Shown: piece by piece, positions 1-7,849 of the stretch
Numbering within the stretch: position 1 is the stretch's first letter
Layout: each line of letters begins with the position of its first letter
NCBI GenBank assembly: GCA_003133265.1
Contig: PKWQ01000312.1
Coordinates: 1 to 9,000 of the forward strand
Direction: 5' to 3'
DNA length: 9,000 bases
Origin: Acetobacteraceae bacterium
GTDB taxonomy: Bacteria; Pseudomonadota; Alphaproteobacteria; Acetobacterales; Acetobacteraceae
Notes under the pieces: model-generated
What the model was told of the DNA's origin: nothing
Seen by the model: only the letters and a program-made list of their open reading frames with translations
Database searches by the model: none
Made by a program: the position numbers and the translations under genes

Positions 1-1
1 C

Positions 2-1837
2 AAGGTGCGCGCGCGCCAGGACATGGCCGGCGACACGCGCGCGCGCGTGTCGGTGATGGCCATCCTGATGCACGGCGACGCCGCCTTCGCCGGCCAGGGG
101 CTGGTGTACGAGACCCTGGCGATGGGCCAGCTGATCGGCTACCGCACCGGCGGCACGGTGCATCTGGTGGTCAACAACCAGATCGGCTTCACCACGGTGC
201 CGGCGCACGCCTATTCCGGCCTCTATTGCACCGACGTCGCCAAGTCGATCCAGGCGCCGATCCTGCATGTGAACGGCGACGATCCCGAGGCGGTGATCTT
301 CTGCGCGCGGATGGCGGCCGAGTTCCGCCTGCGCTTCGCCACCGACATCGTGCTCGACATCGTCTGCTACCGCCGGCACGGCCACAACGAGGCCGACGAG
401 CCGGCCTTCACCCAGCCGATCATGTACAAGGCGATCCGTGGCCGGAAGACCACGCGCACGCTGTATGCCGAGGCTCTGGCCAGGGAAGGCGCGGTACCGG
501 CGGAACGTTCGCAGGCGATGTGGAACGAATTCACCGCGACGCTGGAGGCCGCGTACCAGGCGGCGCAATCCTACAAGCCGAACAAGGCGGACTGGCTGGA
601 AGGCCACTGGACCGGCTTCAAGCAGGCCGATCAGGAGATCGAGCGCGCCGAGGAACCGACCGCCGTGGCGGAGGCGACGCTGCGCCATGTCGCCGCCGCG
701 CTGGTTGGTGTGCCGGAGGGCTTCGCGGCCAATCCGAAGATCGTCCGCCAGCTCGAAGCCAAGCGCGAGATGATCGACAGCGGCGAGGGCATCGACTGGG
801 GCACCGCCGAGGCGCTGGCCTTCGGTTCGCTGCTGCTGGAAGGCCATCGCGTGCGCCTGTCCGGCGAGGACTGTCAGCGCGGCACCTTCAGCCATCGCCA
901 CGCGGTGCTGATCGATCAGGTCAACCAGAACGAATATGTGCCGCTGAACAATATTGAACCGGATCAGGCGAAGATCGAGGTTTACAACTCGCTGCTGTCG
1001 GAAGCCGGCGTGCTCGGCTTCGAATATGGTTACACGCTGGCCGATCCGAGGACGCTGGTGTTGTGGGAAGGCCAGTTCGGCGACTTCGCCAACGGCGCGC
1101 AGGTCATCATCGACCAGTTCCTGGCCAGTGGCGAAACCAAATGGCTGCGCATGTCCGGCCTGGTCATGCTGCTGCCGCACGGTCACGAGGGCCAGGGACC
1201 GGAGCATTCCTCCGCCCGGCCCGAGCGGTATCTGCAATTGTGCGCCGAGCGGAACATGGCGGTGTGCAACCTGACCACGCCGGCCAATTATTTCCACAAG
1301 CTGCGCCGGCAGATGAAGCGCAACTTCCGCAAGCCGCTGGTGGTGTTCACGCCGAAGTCGCTGCTGCGCCACAAGCTCGCGGTCTCGACGCTGGCGGAGA
1401 TGACCGGGGACAGCACGTTCCGCTTCGTCATCCCCGAGATCGATCCGATCCTGCCGCCCGAGCAGGTCAAGCGCGTCGTGCTGTGCTCCGGCAAGGTCTA
1501 TTACGACCTGCTCCAGACACGGCGCGAGCAGGGCATCAAGGACGTCGCCATCCTGCGCGTCGAGCAGCTTTTCCCCTTCCCGGAAAAGACGCTGACGCGC
1601 GAGCTGGCGCCCTACCGCAACGCCGATGTGGTGTGGTGCCAGGAAGAGCCCGAGAACATGGGCGCCTGGAGCTTCCTCGACCGGCGGATCGAGAAGGTGC
1701 TGCGCGGGATCGGGATCAAGGCCAAGCGCCCCGACTATGTCGGACGCGAGGCGGCGGCCAGCCCGGCGACGGGGCTGGCCAAGGTGCACACCGCGCAGCA
1801 GGCCGCGCTGGTCGCCGCCGCGTTGAACGCCGCCTGA
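2..1837 (+). CDS. sucA: 2-oxoglutarate dehydrogenase E1 component (C-terminal ~611 residues; 5' end outside window)
   Basis: This is the thiamine-diphosphate-dependent E1 subunit of the cytosolic 2-oxoglutarate dehydrogenase complex. It decarboxylates 2-oxoglutarate and passes the succinyl group to the lipoyl arm of SucB. The reading frame is open from the first bases, so the start lies upstream. Full SucA proteins are about 930-990 residues, so roughly the N-terminal third is missing. Numbering from the Val at base 5, GDAAFAGQG (24-32) and NNQIGFTT (57-64) form the ThDP/Mg binding region. CYRRHGHNEADEP follows near 120. The pyrimidine-binding transketolase-like domain begins around 265 and contains SGEDCQRGTFSHRHA (286-300) and PHGHEGQGPEHSSAR (391-405), both hallmark SucA motifs. 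The C-terminal E1 domain ends in a TGA. sucB starts 50 bp downstream in the same direction, as in the usual sucA-sucB-lpd order. No frameshift or missing key residue is visible. Identification is very secure. Confidence 0.97.
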   Translation, partial: KVRARQDMAGDTRARVSVMAILMHGDAAFAGQGLVYETLAMGQLIGYRTGGTVHLVVNNQIGFTTVPAHAYSGLYCTDVAKSIQAPILHVNGDDPEAVIFCARMAAEFRLRFATDIVLDIVCYRRHGHNEADEPAFTQPIMYKAIRGRKTTRTLYAEALAREGAVPAERSQAMWNEFTATLEAAYQAAQSYKPNKADWLEGHWTGFKQADQEIERAEEPTAVAEATLRHVAAALVGVPEGFAANPKIVRQLEAKREMIDSGEGIDWGTAEALAFGSLLLEGHRVRLSGEDCQRGTFSHRHAVLIDQVNQNEYVPLNNIEPDQAKIEVYNSLLSEAGVLGFEYGYTLADPRTLVLWEGQFGDFANGAQVIIDQFLASGETKWLRMSGLVMLLPHGHEGQGPEHSSARPERYLQLCAERNMAVCNLTTPANYFHKLRRQMKRNFRKPLVVFTPKSLLRHKLAVSTLAEMTGDSTFRFVIPEIDPILPPEQVKRVVLCSGKVYYDLLQTRREQGIKDVAILRVEQLFPFPEKTLTRELAPYRNADVVWCQEEPENMGAWSFLDRRIEKVLRGIGIKAKRPDYVGREAAASPATGLAKVHTAQQAALVAAALNAA

Positions 1838-1876
1838 ACCGGGTACCAAGCGCGAACCGAAGATCGAGAAGGACTG

Positions 1877-1882
1877 AAGGAA
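1877..1882 (+). promoter_or_regulatory. Ribosome binding site of sucB
   Basis: AAGGAA lies 5 bases before the ATG at 1888. It supports that start even though the same frame stays open, without a stop, far upstream through sucA. Confidence 0.6.
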
Positions 1883-1887
1883 CCGCC

Positions 1888-3111
1888 ATGGCAATCGAGA
1901 TCAAGGTGCCCGCATTGGGCGAAAGCGTCACGACCGCCACGGTGGCACGCTGGATCAAGCAGGCCGGCGAGACGGTCGCCGCCGACGAGCCGCTGGTGGA
2001 GCTGGAGACCGACAAGGTCACGGTCGAGGTCAACGCGCCCGCGGCCGGCGTGCTCGCTACTATCGTGGTGGCGGAAGGCGGAGAGGTCGAGGTCGGCGCG
2101 GTGCTCGCCCTGCTTGAGGCTGGGGCGGGCGCGGTGCTGCCCCCGCCCGGTCCCGCCGCCTATCCGCCGGCCGGCGTGCATCCGCCGCCGCGTCCGTCCG
2201 GCCCGGTCGCGCGTCCCGCCGAGCAGCCCGTGCATGCGCCGCTGCCGGCGGCGGCGAAGATCATGGAAGAGCAGGGCGTGGGTGCTGCGCAGGTCGGCGC
2301 CGGCACCGGCAAGGATGGCCGCATCACCAAGGGCGACGTGCTGGAATTCCTGGCGCGCCCCGCATCGGTGCCCGCCGCGCCGGCCCCGAAGGCGCCGCGC
2401 GTCGGCGATGTGCGCGAGGAGCGGGTGCGCATGACGCGGCTGCGCCGGACCATCGCCGCGCGGCTGAAGGAAGCGCAGAACACCGCGGCGATGCTGACCA
2501 CCTTCAACGAGGTGGACATGTCGGCGGCCATGGCGTTGCGCGCCGAATACCGCGATGCGTTCGAGAAGAAGCACGGCGGGGTGCGGCTCGGCCTGATGTC
2601 GTTCTTCGTGAAGGCGACCATCGCGGCGCTGAAGGAATTCCCGGCGGTGAACGCCGAGATCGACGGCGAGGAGATCGTCTACAAGAACTTCGTCCATATG
2701 GGCATCGCCGTCGGCGGCCCGAACGGGCTGGTGGTGCCGGTGATCCGCGATGCCGACCAGTTGAGCTTCGCCGGGGTCGAGAAGGCCATCGCCGATTTCG
2801 GCCGCCGCGCCCGCGACGGTGCGCTGAAGCTGGACGAACTCAGCGGCGGCACGTTCAGCATCACCAACGGCGGCGTCTATGGCTCGCTGATGTCCACGCC
2901 GATCCTGAACCCGCCGCAGTCCGGCATCCTGGGCATGCACAAGATCCAGGACCGGCCGGTGGCGATCGGCGGCAAGGTCGAGATCCGGCCGATGATGTAT
3001 CTGGCGCTGTCCTATGACCATCGCGTGGTCGACGGGAAAGAGGCGGTATCCTTCCTCGTGCGCATCAAGGAATGCGTCGAGGACCCGCGCCGCCTGCTGC
3101 TGGACCTGTGA
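1888..3111 (+). CDS. sucB: Dihydrolipoyllysine-residue succinyltransferase (E2 of 2-oxoglutarate dehydrogenase)
   Basis: This 407-residue protein, a typical SucB length, is the structural and catalytic core of the 2-oxoglutarate dehydrogenase complex. It transfers succinyl from lipoyl-lysine to CoA. The N-terminal lipoyl domain (about 1-77) carries the lipoylated lysine K43 in ELETDKVTVEV. A Pro-rich linker follows (about 80-118). Next is the peripheral subunit-binding domain (about 119-156, with GTGKDGRITKGDVL), which docks E1/E3, and a second Ala/Pro linker. The catalytic acyltransferase domain runs from about 178 to the end and holds the active-site motif SYDHRVVDG with H378 and D382. The ATG at 1888 is chosen because it begins exactly at the lipoyl domain and has a ribosome binding site; the upstream open frame is GC-driven. 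It sits between sucA and lpdA. The K43 context and its position between sucA and lpdA favour succinyl-transferring SucB over a pyruvate or branched-chain E2. Confidence 0.97.
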   Translation: MAIEIKVPALGESVTTATVARWIKQAGETVAADEPLVELETDKVTVEVNAPAAGVLATIVVAEGGEVEVGAVLALLEAGAGAVLPPPGPAAYPPAGVHPPPRPSGPVARPAEQPVHAPLPAAAKIMEEQGVGAAQVGAGTGKDGRITKGDVLEFLARPASVPAAPAPKAPRVGDVREERVRMTRLRRTIAARLKEAQNTAAMLTTFNEVDMSAAMALRAEYRDAFEKKHGGVRLGLMSFFVKATIAALKEFPAVNAEIDGEEIVYKNFVHMGIAVGGPNGLVVPVIRDADQLSFAGVEKAIADFGRRARDGALKLDELSGGTFSITNGGVYGSLMSTPILNPPQSGILGMHKIQDRPVAIGGKVEIRPMMYLALSYDHRVVDGKEAVSFLVRIKECVEDPRRLLLDL

Positions 3112-3113
3112 CC

Positions 3114-3119
3114 AAGGAG
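3114..3119 (+). promoter_or_regulatory. Ribosome binding site of lpdA
   Basis: A perfect AAGGAG begins 2 bases after the sucB stop and lies 8 bases before the lpdA ATG at 3128. It decides that start against an in-frame ATG at 3014 inside sucB. Confidence 0.7.
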
Positions 3120-3127
3120 CCCCGGCC

Positions 3128-4519
3128 ATGAGCGATTCTTTCGACGTCATCGTCATCGGCGCGGGGCCCGGCGGTTATGTCTGCGCCATCCGCGCCGCGC
3201 AGCTTGGCCTGAAGGTCGCCTGCGTGGAGAAGCAGCTCACGCTCGGCGGCACCTGCCTGAACGTCGGCTGCATTCCGTCCAAGGCGCTGCTGCAATCCTC
3301 GGAGAACTACCACGCCGCCACCCATTCGCTGGCCGATCATGGCGTGCTGGTGGAGGGCGTGAAGCTCGATCTGGCGCGGATGCAGGCGCGCAAGGCCGAG
3401 GTCGTCGGTGCCAACGTCAAGGGCGTCGAGTTCCTGTTCAAGAAGAACCACATCACCTGGCTGAAGGGCACCGGCCGCATCGCCGCGCCCGGCAAGGTGG
3501 ATGTCGCCGGCACCGTCTATGACGCCAAGCACATCGTGATCGCCACCGGCAGCGAGAGCATGCCGCTACCGGGCGTCGAGGTGGACGAGAAGGTGATCGT
3601 CACCTCCACCGGCGCGTTGGAGCTTGAAAAGGTGCCCGGCCATCTGGTGGTGATCGGCGGCGGCGCGATCGGGCTGGAACTGGGCTCGGTCTGGCGCCGG
3701 CTGGGCGCCGAGGTCACGGTGGTGGAGTTCCTCGACCGGCTGGTGCCGACGATGGACGCGGAAATCGCCAAGCACTTCCAGCGCATGCTGGCCAAGCAGG
3801 GCATCAAGTTCCGGCTCGGCGCCAAGGTCACCGGGGCGGAGAAGACCGCCGCCGGCGTGGTGGTCAGCATGGAGCCGGTCAAGGGCGGCCCGGCCGAACA
3901 GATCGTCGCCGACGTCGTGCTGCTGGCGATCGGCCGTCGGCCATTCCTCGCCGGGCTCGGCCTGGCCGAGATCGGGGTGGAACTGGACGAGCGCGGCCGG
4001 GTGAAGACCGACGCGCATTATGCGACCAACGTGCCCGGCATCTACGCCATCGGCGACGCCATCGACGGCCCGATGCTGGCGCACAAGGCGGAGGAGGAGG
4101 GCGTGGCCCTCGCCGAACGCCTCGTCGGTCAGGCCGGGCATGTGAATTACGGCGTCATTCCCGGCGTGGTCTACACCGCGCCCGAGGTTGCCTCCATCGG
4201 CCAGACCGAGGAGGAACTGAAGGCCGCCGGCATCGCCTACAATATCGGGAAATTCCCGTTCACGGCGAACGGCCGGGCGCGGGCGATGGGCGAGACCGAG
4301 GGCTTCGTGAAGCTGCTGGCCGACACGGCCACGGACCGGTTGCTCGGCGCGCATATCATCGGTCCGGAGGCCGGCACGCTGATCGCCGAACTCGCCACCG
4401 CCATCGAGTTTGGCGCCTCGGCCGAGGATGTCGCGCGCACCTGCCATGCGCATCCGACGCTCAGCGAGGCGGTGAAGGAAGCAGCCCTGGCGGTCGCAGG
4501 CCGGGCGTTGCATATTTAA
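3128..4519 (+). CDS. lpdA: Dihydrolipoyl dehydrogenase (E3)
   Basis: This FAD-dependent flavoprotein of 463 residues reoxidises the dihydrolipoyl arm of SucB and reduces NAD+. The domain order is that of class I pyridine nucleotide-disulfide oxidoreductases. The FAD motif is GAGPGG (11-16). The redox disulfide is in GGTCLNVGCIPSK, with C43 and C48. An ATGS segment (139-142) and the NAD-binding motif GGGAIGLE (177-184) follow. The second FAD motif is YAIGDAIDGPMLAHKA (306-321). The C-terminal dimerisation domain ends with HAHPTLSE, giving the catalytic pair H442 and E447. The start is set by a strong ribosome binding site and by the N-terminal Rossmann strand. The gene lies 16 bp after sucB and only 3 bp before pdxA. 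Placement points to service in the 2-oxoglutarate dehydrogenase complex, though E3 can be shared with other lipoyl complexes. Confidence 0.97.
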   Translation: MSDSFDVIVIGAGPGGYVCAIRAAQLGLKVACVEKQLTLGGTCLNVGCIPSKALLQSSENYHAATHSLADHGVLVEGVKLDLARMQARKAEVVGANVKGVEFLFKKNHITWLKGTGRIAAPGKVDVAGTVYDAKHIVIATGSESMPLPGVEVDEKVIVTSTGALELEKVPGHLVVIGGGAIGLELGSVWRRLGAEVTVVEFLDRLVPTMDAEIAKHFQRMLAKQGIKFRLGAKVTGAEKTAAGVVVSMEPVKGGPAEQIVADVVLLAIGRRPFLAGLGLAEIGVELDERGRVKTDAHYATNVPGIYAIGDAIDGPMLAHKAEEEGVALAERLVGQAGHVNYGVIPGVVYTAPEVASIGQTEEELKAAGIAYNIGKFPFTANGRARAMGETEGFVKLLADTATDRLLGAHIIGPEAGTLIAELATAIEFGASAEDVARTCHAHPTLSEAVKEAALAVAGRALHI

Positions 4520-4522
4520 CCG

Positions 4523-5533
4523 ATGCGTCCACTCGCTCTCACCATGGGTGATCCGGCCGGCGTCGGTGGCGAGATCACGCTGACCGCGTGGCTGGCGCGG
4601 CGGGCAAGCGGCCCGGTGTTCGTCGCACTGGACGATCCCGACCGTCTCGCGGCGCTGGCGCGTATGCTCGGGCTCGACGTGCCGATCCGTGAGGTGGCAT
4701 CCGCCGCCGAGGCCGTCGCGGTCTTTGCCGATGCGCTGCCGGTGCTGCCGGTGCGGCTCGCCGTCCCCGCCATCCCCGGCCGCACCGATCCGGCCAATGC
4801 CTCCGCCGTCATCCGTTCCATCGCCGATGCCGCGAAGCTCGCCATGCGCGGCGAGGTCGGCGGTGTGGTCACCAACCCGATCAACAAGGCGGCGCTGTAC
4901 GAGGCGGGTTTCGCCCATCCCGGCCACACCGAGTTTCTGGCCGAGCTGACCGGTTCCACCGACCAGCCGGTGATGATGCTGGCCTGTCCGGAACTGCGCG
5001 TGGTGCCGGTGACGGTGCATGCCTCGCTGCGCCGCGCCATCGCCATGCTGGATACCCAGGCCATCGTCACCGTCACGCGGATCACCGCCGCGGCGCTGCA
5101 GCGCGATTTCGGCATCGCCCGCCCGCGCCTCGCCATCGCCGGGCTCAATCCGCATGCCGGGGAGCAGGGCGCGCTGGGCGAGGAGGAAACCACCATCATC
5201 GCCCCGGCCATCGCCGCGCTGCGGGCGGAGGGGTTGGACGTGTCCGGCCCCTGGCCGCCGGACACGATGTTCACCGTGGCGGCGCGCGCCCGCTACGACG
5301 TGGCGATCTGCATGTATCACGATCAGGCGCTGATCCCGCTGAAGACCATCGACATGCATCACGGCGTCAATATCACGCTCGGCCTGTCCATCGTGCGCAC
5401 CTCGCCCGATCACGGCACCGCCTTCGACATCGCCGGGCGCGGTATCGCCGATCCGTCCAGCCTGATCGCCGCGCTGGACCTGGCCGCCGTGCTTGCCGCC
5501 AGCCGCGCGCGTGCCGTAAGGATCGAGGCATGA
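4523..5533 (+). CDS. pdxA: 4-hydroxythreonine-4-phosphate dehydrogenase
   Basis: PdxA oxidises 4-(phosphooxy)-L-threonine with NAD(P)+. The product decarboxylates to 3-amino-2-oxopropyl phosphate, the substrate of PdxJ in DXP-dependent pyridoxal phosphate synthesis. The 336-residue protein has the full family signature: TMGDPAGVGGEI at the N-terminus, TNPINKAAL (117-125), GHTEFLAELTGS (134-145), GLNPHAGE (207-214), MYHDQALIPLKT (264-275) and TSPDHGTAFDIAG (293-305). The three metal-binding histidines fall at H166, H211 and H266, the same numbers as in the E. coli enzyme. The ATG at 4523 lies 3 bp after the lpdA stop with no clear ribosome binding site in front, so initiation probably depends on ribosomes finishing lpdA. 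The stop overlaps the pdxJ start as ATGA. In many proteobacteria pdxA sits with surA and ksgA instead. Identification is secure. Confidence 0.97.
   Translation: MRPLALTMGDPAGVGGEITLTAWLARRASGPVFVALDDPDRLAALARMLGLDVPIREVASAAEAVAVFADALPVLPVRLAVPAIPGRTDPANASAVIRSIADAAKLAMRGEVGGVVTNPINKAALYEAGFAHPGHTEFLAELTGSTDQPVMMLACPELRVVPVTVHASLRRAIAMLDTQAIVTVTRITAAALQRDFGIARPRLAIAGLNPHAGEQGALGEEETTIIAPAIAALRAEGLDVSGPWPPDTMFTVAARARYDVAICMYHDQALIPLKTIDMHHGVNITLGLSIVRTSPDHGTAFDIAGRGIADPSSLIAALDLAAVLAASRARAVRIEA
5517..5522 (+). promoter_or_regulatory. Ribosome binding site of pdxJ inside the pdxA 3' end
   Basis: TAAGGA lies 7 bases before the pdxJ ATG at 5530 and within the last codons of pdxA. It uses an AGG arginine codon, which looks uncommon in this GC-rich coding sequence. 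This supports the pdxJ start and independent loading in addition to coupling through the ATGA overlap. Confidence 0.55.
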
Positions 5534-6246
5534 AACCGCTCCGCCTGGGCGTGAATGTCGATCACGTCGCCACCGTTCGCAACGCGCGCGGCGGGCTGCA
5601 TCCGGACCCGCTGATCGGCGCGCTGGCGGCGGTGCAGGGCGGCGCGGACGGCATCACCATCCATCTGCGCGAGGATCGCCGGCACATCCGCGACGAGGAT
5701 GTGCGCCGCTTCCTGTCCGCGCTGAGCGTGCCGCTGAACCTGGAAATGGCCGCGACCGAGGAGATGGTCGCTATCGCCGTCGCCGCCCGGCCGCACGCGG
5801 TCTGTCTGGTGCCGGAGAAGCGCACCGAGGTGACCACAGAGGGCGGCCTGGACGTCGCCGGGCAACAGGAGGCGCTGCGTCCGGCGGTCGCGCGCCTGTC
5901 CGCCGTCGGTATCCGCGTGTCGATGTTCGTCGACCCCGATCCGGCGCAGCTTCGCGCCTCTGCGGCGATCGGCGCGGCGGTGGTGGAACTGCATACCGGC
6001 GCCTATGCCGGGGGCCGGGAGGGCGAGCTTGCCCGCCTGCGCGCGGCGGCGGCGCTGACCGCCTCGCTCCGCCTGGAATGCCATGCCGGCCACGGCCTGA
6101 CCTATGACAATGTCGGTCCCGTGGCCGCGCTGCCCGAAGTGGTGGAGCTGAATATCGGCCATTTCCTGATCGGCGAGGCGATCATCGAGGGCCTGGCCCC
6201 GGTGGTGGCGAAGATGAAGCGGCTGATGCAGGCCGCGCGGGCGTAG
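5530..6246 (+). CDS. pdxJ: Pyridoxine 5'-phosphate synthase
   Basis: PdxJ condenses 3-amino-2-oxopropyl phosphate with 1-deoxy-D-xylulose 5-phosphate to give pyridoxine 5'-phosphate, the step directly after PdxA. The 238-residue length fits this TIM-barrel family. Visible motifs are LGVNVDHVATVRNARGG (6-22), IHLREDRRHI (44-53), NLEMAAT (70-76), CLVPEKRTEVTTEGGLD (92-108), FVDPD (133-137) and CHAGHGLTYDNV (184-195), then ELNIGHFLIGEA (206-217). H45 and E72 match the catalytic residues of the E. coli enzyme, and H188 corresponds to its C-terminal active-site histidine. The gene overlaps pdxA by 4 bp. It is the last gene of the + strand run, and the xerC end faces it 25 bp further on. The acpS gene that often follows pdxJ in proteobacteria is absent here. 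Identification is secure. Confidence 0.97.
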   Translation: MKPLRLGVNVDHVATVRNARGGLHPDPLIGALAAVQGGADGITIHLREDRRHIRDEDVRRFLSALSVPLNLEMAATEEMVAIAVAARPHAVCLVPEKRTEVTTEGGLDVAGQQEALRPAVARLSAVGIRVSMFVDPDPAQLRASAAIGAAVVELHTGAYAGGREGELARLRAAAALTASLRLECHAGHGLTYDNVGPVAALPEVVELNIGHFLIGEAIIEGLAPVVAKMKRLMQAARA

Positions 6247-6255
6247 TTTCCGACC

Positions 6256-6271
6256 AGGGCGCCGCCCGCCC

Positions 6272-6272
<1 letters not shown>
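6256..6272. terminator. Possible bidirectional hairpin between convergent pdxJ and xerC
   Basis: A perfect 6-bp inverted repeat, AGGGCG and CGCCCT, with a 5-base loop sits in the 25-bp gap between the two convergent stop codons and touches the last base of xerC. It is GC-rich and placed where a shared terminator would be expected. There is no following T-run on either strand, so an intrinsic terminator is doubtful, and such short GC repeats arise by chance in this composition. Confidence 0.3.
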
Positions 6273-7189
<917 letters not shown>

Positions 7190-7191
7190 TG

Positions 7192-7836
7192 CTAGCGCCC
7201 GAGCGCGGCGGCGATGGCCCTGCCCAGGAAGGCCAGCGCGCCGCCGCCCTGGGAGGGATCGAGCGCGCGGGCATCGCGGGTGGCCAACGCCAAAATCGCC
7301 GGGGTGCCGGCGCCGGGGATGCGTACCAGCGCGTCGAAACTGGCGAGTGCGGCGGCCTCGTCATGCAGCAGCCTTGTCTCGGCGGGCGCCGCGCGGAAGA
7401 CGACATCCCGCCCGCCCAGCAGCCGCTCGATGGTGCCGGCGGGCAGCAGCCGCGCGCCTTTCAGCGGTGTCTCGGCGCACAAAGCGGCCGAATCGACGCG
7501 CAGGATGCCGGACAATTCCGCGTTCACGCACTCCGCCGGATCGCCGGAGCGGATCAGCGCCAGTACCGCGTCCTGCACCCGCTGCGCCAGACCGGCGGCG
7601 GCGCGCCCGGCGGCCAGCACGTCGTCGGCGCGCTCCGCCATGACCGCTGTTTCCGATCGTGCCGTGCGCAGCATCGCCGCCATGTGGTCGGCCAGAACCT
7701 CGCCATGCACCCGTGCCGGCGGTTCCAGCACGCGATAGAGGTCGGGATGTTCGGCGAGCCAGCCCGGATGCGCGCGCAGGAACTCCGCGACCAGGGCCGC
7801 GTCCACTTCTCCGGCTTTCCGGCGTGGGACGGTCAT
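7192..7836 (-). CDS. DUF484 family protein (GAF-like, function unknown)
   Basis: This is a 214-residue protein from the ATG at 7836. It fits the DUF484 family: an N-terminal signature VAEFLRAHPGWLAEHPDL (16-33), a helical, possibly coiled-coil stretch (about 44-95), then a GAF-like domain ending in ILALATRDARALDP (181-194) and an amphipathic C-terminal helix with FLGRAIAAAL. No signal peptide or membrane segment is seen, so it is probably cytoplasmic. The biochemical role is not established; the family is known mainly for its frequent position directly before xerC, as here with a 2-bp gap. A TTG at 7857 would add 7 residues and overlap the transaldolase stop. I prefer the ATG because the family-like sequence begins after it, leaving 13 bp to the preceding stop. 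A weak GAGAG about 10 bases upstream could serve as ribosome binding site. Confidence 0.85.
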   Translation of the reverse strand: MTVPRRKAGEVDAALVAEFLRAHPGWLAEHPDLYRVLEPPARVHGEVLADHMAAMLRTARSETAVMAERADDVLAAGRAAAGLAQRVQDAVLALIRSGDPAECVNAELSGILRVDSAALCAETPLKGARLLPAGTIERLLGGRDVVFRAAPAETRLLHDEAAALASFDALVRIPGAGTPAILALATRDARALDPSQGGGALAFLGRAIAAALGR

Positions 7837-7849
7837 CGGCTGTGGGCTC

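Noticed and set aside
1063..1887. Upstream extension of the sucB frame through sucA, which would make a 682-residue protein
   Set aside because: The extra part is Arg/Ala/Gly-rich out-of-frame sucA sequence. The lipoyl domain and the ribosome binding site mark the true start at 1888.
3014..3127. Earlier in-frame ATG for lpdA inside sucB
   Set aside because: It would add an Arg/Cys-rich tail overlapping the sucB active-site region; AAGGAG before 3128 and the FAD-binding strand support the later start.
1735..3156. 473-residue minus-strand open frame opposite sucB
   Set aside because: Low-complexity His/Arg/Gly composition and no motif; the + strand here is a complete, motif-perfect sucB.
3566..5413. 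615-residue open frame on the minus strand opposite lpdA and pdxA
   Set aside because: It is rich in Gly, His, Arg and Asp with no recognisable domain and lies wholly antisense to two well-conserved enzyme genes. It is the usual GC-driven antisense shadow.
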